Part shown: piece after piece, positions 20,168-27,400 of the stretch
Position numbering within the stretch: position 1 is the stretch's first letter
Layout: every line of letters begins with the position of its first letter
DNA from: Qipengyuania mesophila
GTDB taxonomy: Bacteria > Pseudomonadota > Alphaproteobacteria > Sphingomonadales > Sphingomonadaceae
Assembly (NCBI RefSeq): GCF_019711655.1
Contig: NZ_JAIGNU010000001.1
Span: 310,001-374,000 of the forward strand
Reading direction: 5' to 3'
DNA: 64,000 nt
The notes under the pieces: generated by a model
The model's database searches: none
What the model was told of the DNA's origin: nothing
What the model saw: the letters and a program-made list of their open reading frames with translations, nothing else
Made by a program: the position numbers and the translations under genes

Positions 20168-20638
20168 TTACCAGCGGTAGTGCGAGAAGGCGCGGTTCGC
20201 GTCCGCCATGCGGTGCGTGTCTTCGCGCTTCTTGACGGCATTGCCGCGGTTGTTGGCCGCATCCATCAGCTCGCCCGAGAGGCGGGCCGCCATGGTGGTT
20301 TCCGGACGACCGCGCGCGGCGGTGATCAGCCAGCGGATGGCGAGCGCCTGGGCACGCTCGGGGCGAACCTCGACCGGCACCTGGTAGGTCGCACCGCCGA
20401 CGCGGCGGCTGCGCACCTCGACCTGCGGCTTGATGTTCTCGAGCGCATTGTGGAACAGCTCGATCGGGTTCGACTTCGCCTTGGCTTCGACGGTGTCGAG
20501 CGCGGTGTAGACGATACCTTCGGCGACGGCTTTCTTGCCGTCGTACATGAGGTTGTTCATGAACTTCGACAGGACCTGATCACCGAACTTCGGATCAGGC
20601 AGGATTTCCCGCTTCTCGGGACGACGACGACGTGACAT
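20168..20638 (-). CDS. rpsG: 30S ribosomal protein S7
   Basis: A 156-aa 16S rRNA-binding protein that starts 30S head assembly. It has [20 protein letters not shown] and [20 protein letters not shown]. In E. coli S7 regulates the str operon at the S12-S7 junction. Here a 148-bp junction carries an 8-bp hairpin close to the ribosome-binding site. Confidence 0.98.
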   Translation of the reverse strand: MSRRRRPEKREILPDPKFGDQVLSKFMNNLMYDGKKAVAEGIVYTALDTVEAKAKSNPIELFHNALENIKPQVEVRSRRVGGATYQVPVEVRPERAQALAIRWLITAARGRPETTMAARLSGELMDAANNRGNAVKKREDTHRMADANRAFSHYRW

Positions 20639-20661
20639 TTCGTTTAACTCCTTCGGAGTGC

Positions 20662-20681
20662 GGCAACACCTCCGTGTTGCC
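20662..20681 (-). promoter_or_regulatory. Hairpin upstream of rpsG in the rpsL-rpsG spacer
   Basis: GGCAACAC and GTGTTGCC pair perfectly around a 4-base loop, ending about 24 nt before the rpsG ATG and next to the GGAGTT ribosome-binding site. It is placed where S7 feedback acts in E. coli; that role here is inference. Confidence 0.4.
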
Positions 20682-20786
20682 TTGCGGCTCCTGCCCGCTC
20701 CCCCGCCCGACCACCCAGATGCTACCTCGTTGGGGTAGCCGGGCGGCGGATCGGTCAGGATCCGGGCGCTTGCCGCGCCTCAAACC

Positions 20787-21158
20787 TTACTTCGGACGCT
20801 TGGCGCCGTACTTCGAGCGGCTCTGCTTGCGGTCCTTGACACCCTGGGTGTCGAGCACGCCGCGGAGCACGTGGTAGCGCACGCCGGGAAGGTCGCGCAC
20901 ACGGCCGCCGCGGATCAGCACGACGCTGTGTTCCTGCAGGTTGTGGCCTTCGCCCGGGATGTAGGAGATGACTTCGCGCTGGTTGGTCAGGCGAACCTTG
21001 GCCACCTTGCGCAGAGCCGAGTTCGGCTTCTTCGGGGTCGTCGTGTAGACGCGGGTGCAAACGCCGCGCTTCTGCGGGTTCTGCTCCATTGCAGGGACCT
21101 TGCTCTTGGCCTTCTGCGGAACGCGGCCCTTGCGGACCAGCTGGTTGATCGTCGGCAT
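20787..21158 (-). CDS. rpsL: 30S ribosomal protein S12
   Basis: A 123-aa decoding-centre protein. It begins [20 protein letters not shown] and contains [19 protein letters not shown] with the lysine region linked to streptomycin resistance in other bacteria (here the wild-type PKKPNS sequence), and [19 protein letters not shown]. The start is the ATG at 21158. The upstream 350 bp hold no gene. They hold a candidate promoter, a duplicated leader sequence with a terminator-like hairpin, and a REP-like repeat. Confidence 0.98.
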   Translation of the reverse strand: MPTINQLVRKGRVPQKAKSKVPAMEQNPQKRGVCTRVYTTTPKKPNSALRKVAKVRLTNQREVISYIPGEGHNLQEHSVVLIRGGRVRDLPGVRYHVLRGVLDTQGVKDRKQSRSKYGAKRPK

Positions 21159-21236
21159 GAGTTCTCTCTTCACCGTGTGATGGCGGCGACTAGGGGTTCG
21201 GGGATGGAATGTCCGGATCGGCGGATCAGCGAATTC

Positions 21237-21260
21237 CCGCTCGTCCTGAGCCTGTCGAAG
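21237..21260 (-). repeat. Dispersed 24-bp REP-like repeat, copy 2
   Basis: On the minus strand this reads CTTCGACAGGCTCAGGACGA then GCGG, inside the rpsL 5' region. It is the same element as 20109-20132 and 63391-63414. A CCTGTC/GACAGG pair lets it fold. Confidence 0.6.
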
Positions 21261-21328
21261 GACAGGCACCGCGAGGGGTGCTAACCGCACGAGCCTGAAA
21301 CGCTCCACCCATCGGCCCACACGGCCAC

Positions 21329-21500
21329 CGGGTTACTTTGACGGCTGCCCCCAGCTTATCGCTGCAATAGAAAAGAGCCCGGGTGCATCGCGCACCAGGC
21401 CCCGGGACATCGACCGGCAATGTTCAGCTCTATCTGACCGACGAGGGAATCACGCGAGGTGGGTCCAACACCGGATGGGCGCGCACATAGTGCGATGGGG
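21329..21500 (-). repeat. Duplicated leader-like sequence, copy 1 (upstream of rpsL)
   Basis: A 172-bp block repeated directly at 22496-22664. About 80 bases at the promoter-proximal end are nearly identical, and the few differences cluster in the hairpin arm and loop. It begins (minus direction) at a candidate promoter and ends about 170 nt before rpsL. No open frame is conserved between copies, so an RNA or DNA role is more likely than a protein. Confidence 0.8.
21371..21399 (-). promoter_or_regulatory. Terminator-like hairpin in the rpsL leader
   Basis: In the minus transcript CCTGGTGC pairs with GCACCCGG (one mismatch) around a GCGAT loop and is followed by GCTCTTTTCT. It sits about 100 nt after the candidate start site and about 210 nt before rpsL. 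It could be an attenuator, or the terminator of the gene at 21509-21928. The equivalent arm in copy 2 is weakened. Confidence 0.45.
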
Positions 21501-21512
21501 GTGCGCGGTCAA
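21484..21512 (-). promoter_or_regulatory. Candidate str operon promoter
   Basis: Minus-strand TTGACC and TATGTG with a 17-bp spacer. The -35 overlaps the stop codon of the gene at 21509-21928. The duplicated unit at 22496-22664 has the same elements in a weaker form: TTGACC, 16 bp, TCTGTG. Confidence 0.5.
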
Positions 21513-21928
21513 GCCGGTCGCTCGTCGGGCTCCTGCGACAGCTGGCGCATGTGTTCGGCCAGCGCCAGGCCGAGGTCGGAGTAGACATAGGGGCCCACGT
21601 GATACTCGCGCACCAGCTTCACGGTGACGCCTTCGGGCAAGGGCGCTTCGGGCGGATCGAGCGCGCCGCCCTCGCCTTCCCAGGAATCGACCGCCTTCTC
21701 CGCGGGCGCGGGCGCGGGGTCTCCGGCATAGGTGCCGTAGATAATGGTTTCCGGTGCGGCGACCGGGGGCTTGGTATCGGGCATCTGGCGTAACTCCCGC
21801 AATTGCCGCACGCGCTCGGCATATTCGGCGACCTTGGCGAAGTGGTTGTCGCGCGCATCGTCGTCGCCCGCCATGCCCGCCCGCATGACCGAGGCCTGGT
21901 GTTGGTGAAGCAGTTCGTTGAGGTCCAT
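21509..21928 (-). CDS. Uncharacterised MDLN-family small protein (long form)
   Basis: A 139-aa acidic protein of unknown function. The first ~45 residues (MDLNELLHQHQASVMRAG, then DDDAR and AEYAERVRQLREL) resemble two other small proteins in this window (49151-49366 and 55515-55694). The middle is Pro/Ala/Glu-rich and probably disordered; the C-terminal part (VKLVREYHVGPYVYSDLGLA) looks folded. There is no signal peptide or membrane segment. It lies downstream of a cold-shock-like gene on the same strand, with an 11-bp GC hairpin between them (21964-21996). Confidence 0.75.
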   Translation of the reverse strand: MDLNELLHQHQASVMRAGMAGDDDARDNHFAKVAEYAERVRQLRELRQMPDTKPPVAAPETIIYGTYAGDPAPAPAEKAVDSWEGEGGALDPPEAPLPEGVTVKLVREYHVGPYVYSDLGLALAEHMRQLSQEPDERPA

Positions 21929-21963
21929 GGTGCGCCCCTTCCGGGTCGAGAGGATGCGGGAAC

Positions 21964-21996
21964 GGCCCGGCCGCCGCCTCGCGGCGCGGCCGGGCC
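21964..21996 (-). terminator. Strong GC hairpin without T tract
   Basis: GGCCCGGCCGC and GCGGCCGGGCC form a perfect 11-bp stem between the cold-shock-like gene and the MDLN gene. On the minus strand GTTCCCGC follows, so it is a hairpin of unknown effect, perhaps mRNA protection or partial termination. Confidence 0.35.
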
Positions 21997-22014
21997 ATCA
22001 CGGTCGGGGACCGG

Positions 22015-22278
22015 TTAGTGGGCCTGCTGGCGGCCGGCGACCTTCTCGCCCTGCTGGCGGACCTGCTCCTGCTCCTGCTGGCGCAGATTGGTCGCGCTGA
22101 CCGTGCCGCCGTCGACCTGCCTGGTTTCATAGCCCCAGCGCTGGCCCTGCCTGGGTTCGCCGGCCTGCTGCTGCAGGTCGTCCTTGCCGAAGGGGAGCAC
22201 GTCGCCGCCCTGTTCGGGAGCGATCGTGCCGCTGCCCTTGCCGTTGTCGTAGCTCTCGATGGTGCCGAAATGTGTCAT
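22015..22278 (-). CDS. Small cold-shock-domain-like protein
   Basis: An 87-aa protein. The N-terminal ~50 residues (GTIESYDNGKGSGTIAPEQG, then DVLPFGKDDL and QRWGYE) follow the cold-shock/S1-like OB pattern (GxVxxFnxxkGfGFIxPxxGgxdVFvh). The usual aromatic RNA-binding residues of RNP1 and RNP2 are largely replaced, so nucleic-acid binding is uncertain. The C-terminal third is Gln/Glu-rich (NLRQQEQEQVRQQGEK). It lies about 220 nt downstream of leader copy 2 on the same strand and before the MDLN gene. Confidence 0.65.
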   Translation of the reverse strand: MTHFGTIESYDNGKGSGTIAPEQGGDVLPFGKDDLQQQAGEPRQGQRWGYETRQVDGGTVSATNLRQQEQEQVRQQGEKVAGRQQAH

Positions 22279-22495
22279 GGGAGACCGTCCTTCGATTTCG
22301 CGCAGGCGCTCATCAGCGACCGCTTGTGCGCGGGGCTAGAAGGCGAAATGGAAAGAAGGGAGGGCAACTCGCCCTCGGGACCGTCGATCGCGACTGGTAG
22401 CTGGATAGGAGATGGGGTGCCGGAGGCGGGGTTACAAGGCGGCGCGGGAGACAATCGTCCGGCCGCGAAGCCTTCGCCCGCGGGGACGCTGCCTG

Positions 22496-22664
22496 CGGGT
22501 TACTTTGACGGCTGCCCCCAGCTTGCGCCGCAATAGAAGAGAGCCGAGTGCAACGCGCACCAGGCCCCGGGACATGACCGGCAATGTTCAGCTCTATCTG
22601 ACCGACGAGGGAATCACGCGAGGCGGGTCCAACACCGGATGGGCGCGCACAGAGTGCGATGGGG
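22496..22664 (-). repeat. Duplicated leader-like sequence, copy 2 (upstream of the cold-shock-like gene)
   Basis: A 169-bp direct copy of 21329-21500. It differs by three single-base deletions and a few substitutions, mostly around the hairpin. The stretch 22279-22495 between it and the cold-shock-like gene has no gene. On its other side, after about 100 bp, begins the AT-richer DUF262-HEPN island, so it also marks the island's left edge. Confidence 0.8.
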
Positions 22665-22769
22665 GGATGGGTCAAGGGAGGTGAAGAATGTGGGAAGTCA
22701 ACTCTCGGCAAGGCTTGATGACGCTTAGTCAAAGGTTTAGTCGCCGAAACTTCCAGAGGGGAATAAGAA

Positions 22770-23828
22770 ATGTCCGATCTTCTAGAAGAATTCCGCCGTG
22801 CACAAGCTGACTTAGTGATTCAAACTTCGGACCTACCCTTGGGTGCCTTGGCGGGAATGGTTGATGAAGGCGCAATCGATCTCCAACCGGGATTTCAGCG
22901 TCGCGAGCGATGGAAGCCAGAGAAACAATCGGCACTCATTGAATCATTTCTCCTGAATGTCCCCGTCCCACCGATCTACCTTTCTGAAGAACGCGATGGG
23001 ACATTTACCGCAATCGATGGCAAGCAGAGGTTGCGAGCTGTCACTGATTTCATGACTGGTCAGCTTAGGCTTCGACAATTAGATCGGATCCGATCCGCCG
23101 AAGGAATTCACTTTCAGGATCTCCCTTCAGAGATTCAAAATTCCTTTCGATTGAGGCCTTTTTTACGGGTTGTCACGCTCCTCAAGCAAACTGCTCCCTC
23201 GCTTAAGTATGAAGTCTTTTTGCGGTTGAACCGAGGAGGGGAGCGCTTGAATGCTCAAGAAATCAGAAATGTCGCATATCGCGGACCATTGAACGATCTG
23301 ATTTACGAGCTCGCGCAAAATGATTTTCTTCGCGAACGCTTAAAAATCACGTCAAAATCATCGTCTGCATACCGTGAGATGTACGATGCAGAATACGTGC
23401 TCCGCTTCCTCACGCTCTCGAGGCAATTAGATGATTTCAGTGGCAGCCTTGTCAATGAGATGGATCGATTCATGCGTGAACACCAAGACGCTAGTGACGC
23501 GACCTTGGGCGAATTCAGGCAAAGATTTTTGCGGGCTATAGAAGGTGTGGAGGCCGTTTGGCACGATGCCGCGTTTAAGCGGCCCGAGGGAGATGGCTGG
23601 CGTGATCAAGCATTAGCTGGGATGTATGATGCGCAAATGATTGCAGTTGATCAGTCCACCGACGCACAACTTGAAAATGCAATCAACAACAATGCGGCGG
23701 TTATCTACGGGACGCGTTATCTTTTCGAAAACGACGAAGATTTTGATAAAGCCGTAAGAACAGGAACCAACACTCCGGCACGAATAAGGTACCGTGTCGA
23801 TGCAATTCACACTCTAATGGTGAATTGA
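22770..23828 (+). CDS. DUF262 (ParB-like/GmrS-type) domain protein
   Basis: A 352-aa protein. The N-terminal DUF262 domain shows QPGFQRRERW (residues 39-48), VPVPPIYL and the family motif DGKQR at 83-87, then LNRGGERLNAQEIRN at 153-167. DUF262 is the ParB-like NTP-using domain found in GmrSD type IV restriction enzymes and other defence proteins. No DUF1524/HNH nuclease half is present; the C-terminal ~180 residues are helical and unassigned. The ribosome-binding site is AGAGGGGAA. A weak promoter TTGATG-17-TAGTCG lies at 22715-22743. It is followed 3 bp later by a HEPN gene. Base composition is clearly AT-richer than the flanks, suggesting transfer. Confidence 0.88.
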   Translation: MSDLLEEFRRAQADLVIQTSDLPLGALAGMVDEGAIDLQPGFQRRERWKPEKQSALIESFLLNVPVPPIYLSEERDGTFTAIDGKQRLRAVTDFMTGQLRLRQLDRIRSAEGIHFQDLPSEIQNSFRLRPFLRVVTLLKQTAPSLKYEVFLRLNRGGERLNAQEIRNVAYRGPLNDLIYELAQNDFLRERLKITSKSSSAYREMYDAEYVLRFLTLSRQLDDFSGSLVNEMDRFMREHQDASDATLGEFRQRFLRAIEGVEAVWHDAAFKRPEGDGWRDQALAGMYDAQMIAVDQSTDAQLENAINNNAAVIYGTRYLFENDEDFDKAVRTGTNTPARIRYRVDAIHTLMVN

Positions 23829-23831
23829 GCC

Positions 23832-24746
23832 ATGCCCGTTGATCAGTCTCTTTATTATCAAAGCCTACGCGCCATGCGCGAGTTGACCGATCATGAACTG
23901 CTCGTGGATCTCGCTCCCAATCACACTGCCCACAATAAAAGAGCTAGTATTCTGAGGCATGGCCTTGTCGTTTGCTCGTTCTCTTCGGTAGAAACATATT
24001 TCAAGGACCGATTGGCGGAGATCTGCAATATTTTCGCTGACGTCGGCTTTCCATTTTCGAGTTTCAGTGACGAATTACAAAGCTTCCTCATAGTTGATGG
24101 CATCATCGGTTTGGGCAATCGAGTGGGGTTTCTTCCCAACTCAGACAAATTGGTTTTCGCCGATCAAAATCTGAGAGTACTTTCTAATTTCGATAGTCAG
24201 CATCCCACCTTTACCGCTTTCGGATTTTCCCCTCGCGGTTCTAATATTGGTCAGGGTGATGTCGCGACGGCCTTGAAAGCGTTCTCGATAGAAGGCCCTT
24301 GGAATATTCTTAGCTCTTATGCATCTGTAGTCGGCGGTGGAACTCCAAATCTACGGAACGACTTCGAGAATATGAGCCGCACAAGGAACTCCTCCGCTCA
24401 CAATCCATCATCAAATGTACCAACCTACGACGTACAGCAGCATATAGAAAACGCGACGATCTTGAGCGTCTGTTTCGATCTAGTCATGGCGAAAATCGTC
24501 AAAGCAATTAGATCCGCTAGCGACTTCAACGATTACGTTTCCAAGGTAGCTGGTAGTGAACCACGCATTCGATATATCGATAAGCGCCTCGACGGAGCAT
24601 GGAGTGAGCGGAACGATCCGACGGGACGGTGTCTTAAAAAGCACGATGATGAGGCGGTTGGAGTGGTTTCTGCGCGCCAACGACCGACAGTTGACGTTGT
24701 TGTTGTAAGAGATCTTCAGTCTCTACCGCTCAGCGCGAGAAATTGA
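23832..24746 (+). CDS. HEPN-domain protein, partner of DUF262 (MAE_28990-like)
   Basis: A 304-aa protein 3 bp behind the DUF262 gene. It is mostly helical: HGLVVCSFSSVETYFKDRLA near residue 43, and RTRNSSAHN at 183-191, which contains the HEPN RNase motif R-x4-H (R185, H190). HEPN proteins of the MAE_28990/MAE_18760 type are known to sit beside DUF262 genes and are predicted RNA-cutting effectors. The C-terminal ~70 residues are basic and unassigned. Toxic RNase activity, controlled by or coupled to the DUF262 protein, is inference. The coding sequence is AT-rich like its partner. Confidence 0.75.
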   Translation: MPVDQSLYYQSLRAMRELTDHELLVDLAPNHTAHNKRASILRHGLVVCSFSSVETYFKDRLAEICNIFADVGFPFSSFSDELQSFLIVDGIIGLGNRVGFLPNSDKLVFADQNLRVLSNFDSQHPTFTAFGFSPRGSNIGQGDVATALKAFSIEGPWNILSSYASVVGGGTPNLRNDFENMSRTRNSSAHNPSSNVPTYDVQQHIENATILSVCFDLVMAKIVKAIRSASDFNDYVSKVAGSEPRIRYIDKRLDGAWSERNDPTGRCLKKHDDEAVGVVSARQRPTVDVVVVRDLQSLPLSARN

Positions 24747-24928
24747 CCATTCTGATTGGCTTAAACTATTTCGCAATTTCACAGTACCGCATCTTGGGCC
24801 CTCTAACATTGGTCGGAGCGCGTCCGCGCTCCTTGGTTTCCTTGTATAAGCTCGGGCGGGCGGTCGGCCTTGCCTCGCATACGGCTCTGATTGAGCTCGG
24901 CTAGAAACCATTTTCCTACTTCGCTGGA

Positions 24929-25723
24929 ATGTGCATCCTACCCGGGGTCATGCCCAATTCCGACCACCCCACCCCCTCCCGCAAGATCGCCCGGCAGGCG
25001 ACCTCCGCCGTCGCCTTCACCGCCGACGAGCCCGACGAGGACGATCCGCTCCTCGCCTTCGCGCCCTTCCTCCACCGGCAGCCGCGGCGCAATTCGATCA
25101 CGCCCGATCTCCAGCGGCGCTTCGTCGCCACGCTTGCCGCCACGGGGATCGTCAAGGTCGCCGCGCGGCATATCGGGAAGAGCCTGGAGGCGCTCTACAG
25201 GCTGCGCCACCGGCCCGGGGCGGAGGGCTTCGCCGAGGCGTGGGACGCGGCGCTCGCGCGCGGGGTGCGGCGGCTCGAGGATATCGCGCTGGAGCGCGCC
25301 ATGCTCGGCACGCCGACACCGCTCGTCTCGGGCGGCAAGCTGCTCGGCCTGTGGAACAAGCCCGACAACAACCTCCTGCGCTTCCTGCTCCGCAACCGCC
25401 TGCCCGAGAGCTATGGCGGGGGCGCCCTCGCCCCCGGCCAGCCCGCTTACGAAGCGGTGCGCGCCGAGCTGGAAGCGGGCTTCGCCGCGCGCATGGCCGA
25501 CTATGTCCGCGAGCGCGATGCGGCCGATGCCAAGTGCGAGCGCGAACGCGAGGCGCGGCTCGAGGAAGCCGAGCGCGCCGAGGCCGAGTGGGAGGAGGAG
25601 CAGGCGCGGCTCGCCGCCGAGGCGGCAACGGCCCGCACCCCCGAGGAGGAGGAGCGCGAAACGCGGCTGTTCATGCTCAGTCGCTGGAGCCTGAAGGACC
25701 TGCAGGAGCGGATCGATTGGTAG
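24929..25723 (+). CDS. Uncharacterised protein with HTH-like N-terminal region and charged coiled coil
   Basis: A 264-aa protein of unknown function. After a variable ~45-residue start comes a helix-turn-helix-like stretch (ITPDLQRRFVATLAATGIVK, then AARHIGKSLEALYRLRHRPG), reminiscent of the DNA-binding part of phage terminase small subunits and recombinase-like regulators. Then a NLLRFLLRNRLPESYGG segment, then ~90 residues rich in Glu, Arg and Ala that should form a long coiled coil. The start may be the ATG at 24929 or at 24950 (MPNSDHP); neither has a strong ribosome-binding site. GC content is back to the local high level, so it is probably not part of the island. The 182 bp upstream hold no gene. 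Confidence 0.7.
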   Translation: MCILPGVMPNSDHPTPSRKIARQATSAVAFTADEPDEDDPLLAFAPFLHRQPRRNSITPDLQRRFVATLAATGIVKVAARHIGKSLEALYRLRHRPGAEGFAEAWDAALARGVRRLEDIALERAMLGTPTPLVSGGKLLGLWNKPDNNLLRFLLRNRLPESYGGGALAPGQPAYEAVRAELEAGFAARMADYVRERDAADAKCEREREARLEEAERAEAEWEEEQARLAAEAATARTPEEEERETRLFMLSRWSLKDLQERIDW

Positions 25724-25844
25724 GCGTCCCTCGCGCGCAGGTGGGTGCGCGTGGGTTCGTATGCCGCGCGGCCATGCTGGCGCGGGGGCGCGATTGCCCC
25801 TAGGTTGCGCGCCGCGGGGGCGAGTTGCGCGATGGAGTGCGAGA

Positions 25845-26489
25845 ATGGCCGATACTGCCGGGAGCCCGATACCGCTGCGCTCGCAAGGCGGCTGCGGCCC
25901 GTCCTCGATCGTCACCCGGCTCGCCGACGGGCGCGAAATCTGCATCCGCACCATGGGGCCCGATGACGAGGAGCGGCTGCGTGGCGGGATCGCGCGGATG
26001 AGCCCGCGCTCGCGCTACCTCCGCTTCTTCTCCGGCGGGGCGAGCCCGCCCGACTGGGTGATCGAGCGGCTGCTCGACGTCGACGGCGTGCTCCACCTCG
26101 CCTGGGGCGCGATCGATATGTCGCATCCCGAGGAGCGGGTGATGGGCGCGGTCCACGCGATGCGCCCCGATGCGGGCGAGCGCGAGGCCGAGTTCTCGGT
26201 CGGCGTGGTCGACGATTATCACGGCATGGGCGTGGGGCGGCTGCTCGCCGCGACGCTGCTGCTCGAGGCCGAGGACGGGCAGATGGAGGCCTTCCGCGCG
26301 CATGTGCTGGCCGAGAACGAGGCCGCGCGCGGCTTCATCCGGCGGCTCGGCGGACGCCATGTCGCGCAGGACGGGCCGCAGGCGGAATATCTGCTCGAGG
26401 TCGCGCCCGCGCTGGCGCGGCTGCGGCAGGAGAGCGATCCGCCGGGCCTCGCCGACATCTTCGCGCATTTCGATTCGGCGGCGGCGTAG
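25845..26489 (+). CDS. GNAT-family N-acetyltransferase
   Basis: A 214-aa acyltransferase. The GNAT acetyl-CoA-binding signature is seen as VGVVDDYHGMGVGRLLAATL (Q/R-x-x-G-x-G/A pattern in the GMGVGRLL part), followed by AENEAARGFIRRLGG. The N-terminal region TMGPDDEERLRGGIARMSPR resembles the GNAT domain of protein-acetylating enzymes. The substrate is unknown. The ATG at 25845 (MADTAG) is preferred; the open frame upstream has no similarity. It is convergent with the LysR gene. Confidence 0.8.
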   Translation: MADTAGSPIPLRSQGGCGPSSIVTRLADGREICIRTMGPDDEERLRGGIARMSPRSRYLRFFSGGASPPDWVIERLLDVDGVLHLAWGAIDMSHPEERVMGAVHAMRPDAGEREAEFSVGVVDDYHGMGVGRLLAATLLLEAEDGQMEAFRAHVLAENEAARGFIRRLGGRHVAQDGPQAEYLLEVAPALARLRQESDPPGLADIFAHFDSAAA

Positions 26490-26517
26490 CGCGCGGCGGC
26501 GCTCCCGGGGCGCGGCT

Positions 26518-27315
26518 CTACTGCGAGAGGAAGGCGACCAGCGCCTTGACCTTCTTGGTCCGCCATTGCGGCGTCGGCGCGACCAGCCAATAGGCGCGCG
26601 TGCCGGTGTGCGGCCCGTCGAGCACCTCGAGCAGCCCGGCGTCGAGCGCTTCCTTGACCAGCAGTTCGGGCAGGATCGCCTTGCCCAGCCCGGCGAGCGC
26701 CGAGGACAGCGCCTGGCCGGCGTTGGAGACGGTGACATGCGCGGCGATGCCGTCCTGCAGCGGCAGGCCCCAGTCGATCCACTTGTCGGGCGCGCCGCCA
26801 TGCTCGGCCGGGCGCGCGACGGTGACGCGGCGGGCCTCGTCGAGCTCGATCCCCTGCAATTCGCCCGGGCCGTCGACCAGCCGGATCGCGCAGTCGAGAT
26901 TGGCCTCGGTGAAATCGGCGTTCTCGTCGGCGACGAAGGCGAATTTGATCTCTGGGTTGGCTTCGCCGAACTTGGCCAGCCGCGGGGCGAGCCACTGCGC
27001 GTAGAATTCGCGCGGGCAGGCGATGGTGTAGCTGTCGCTGGCCTGCCCCGCCTGCATCGCCGAGACGCTCTCCTCGAACTTGAGGAAGCCCTCGCGCAGC
27101 GCGTCGAGCCCGGCAGCGCCTTCCTGCGTCAGCTCAAGCCCCTTGCTGGTGCGGCGGAACAGCACCGTGCCGAGATGGTCCTCGAGCGCGCGGATCTGCT
27201 GGCCGACCGCGGCGGGAGTCACCGCCAGCTCGTCGGCGGCGCGGGTGAACGAGAGATGCCGCGCGGCGGCATCGTAAACGCGCAGGGCGTTGAGAGGCAG
27301 GTGGGTACGCTTCAT
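26518..27315 (-). CDS. LysR-family transcriptional regulator (GcvA-like)
   Basis: A 265-aa regulator with the N-terminal winged HTH (LPLNALRVYDAAARHLSFTR, AADELAVTPAAVGQQIRALE) and a LysR substrate-binding domain. The NALRVFEAAARHLSF form is typical of the GcvA/AmpR group. It is slightly shorter than the usual ~300 aa. It lies downstream of an S9 peptidase gene on the same strand (85-bp gap) and is convergent with the GNAT gene. Targets are unknown. Confidence 0.88.
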   Translation of the reverse strand: MKRTHLPLNALRVYDAAARHLSFTRAADELAVTPAAVGQQIRALEDHLGTVLFRRTSKGLELTQEGAAGLDALREGFLKFEESVSAMQAGQASDSYTIACPREFYAQWLAPRLAKFGEANPEIKFAFVADENADFTEANLDCAIRLVDGPGELQGIELDEARRVTVARPAEHGGAPDKWIDWGLPLQDGIAAHVTVSNAGQALSSALAGLGKAILPELLVKEALDAGLLEVLDGPHTGTRAYWLVAPTPQWRTKKVKALVAFLSQ

Positions 27316-27400
27316 CGGATGGCCGAATTAGGCAATGCTGCGCTGCGGCACAAGTCGCCTCCTGCATCGCGCGTCGAAAATGCTCCTGCGGGCGGCCAGC

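Noticed and set aside
21329..22664. The direct repeats as ends of a transposon or insertion sequence
   Set aside because: There is no transposase between or near them, no terminal inverted repeats and no target-site duplication seen; the position ahead of start codons fits a leader better.
22770..24746. Complete GmrSD type IV restriction system
   Set aside because: Only the DUF262 part is present; no DUF1524/HNH nuclease domain is visible in either protein.
24929..25723. Phage terminase small subunit marking a prophage
   Set aside because: Only a loose HTH-like resemblance; no large terminase, portal, capsid or integrase gene is nearby.
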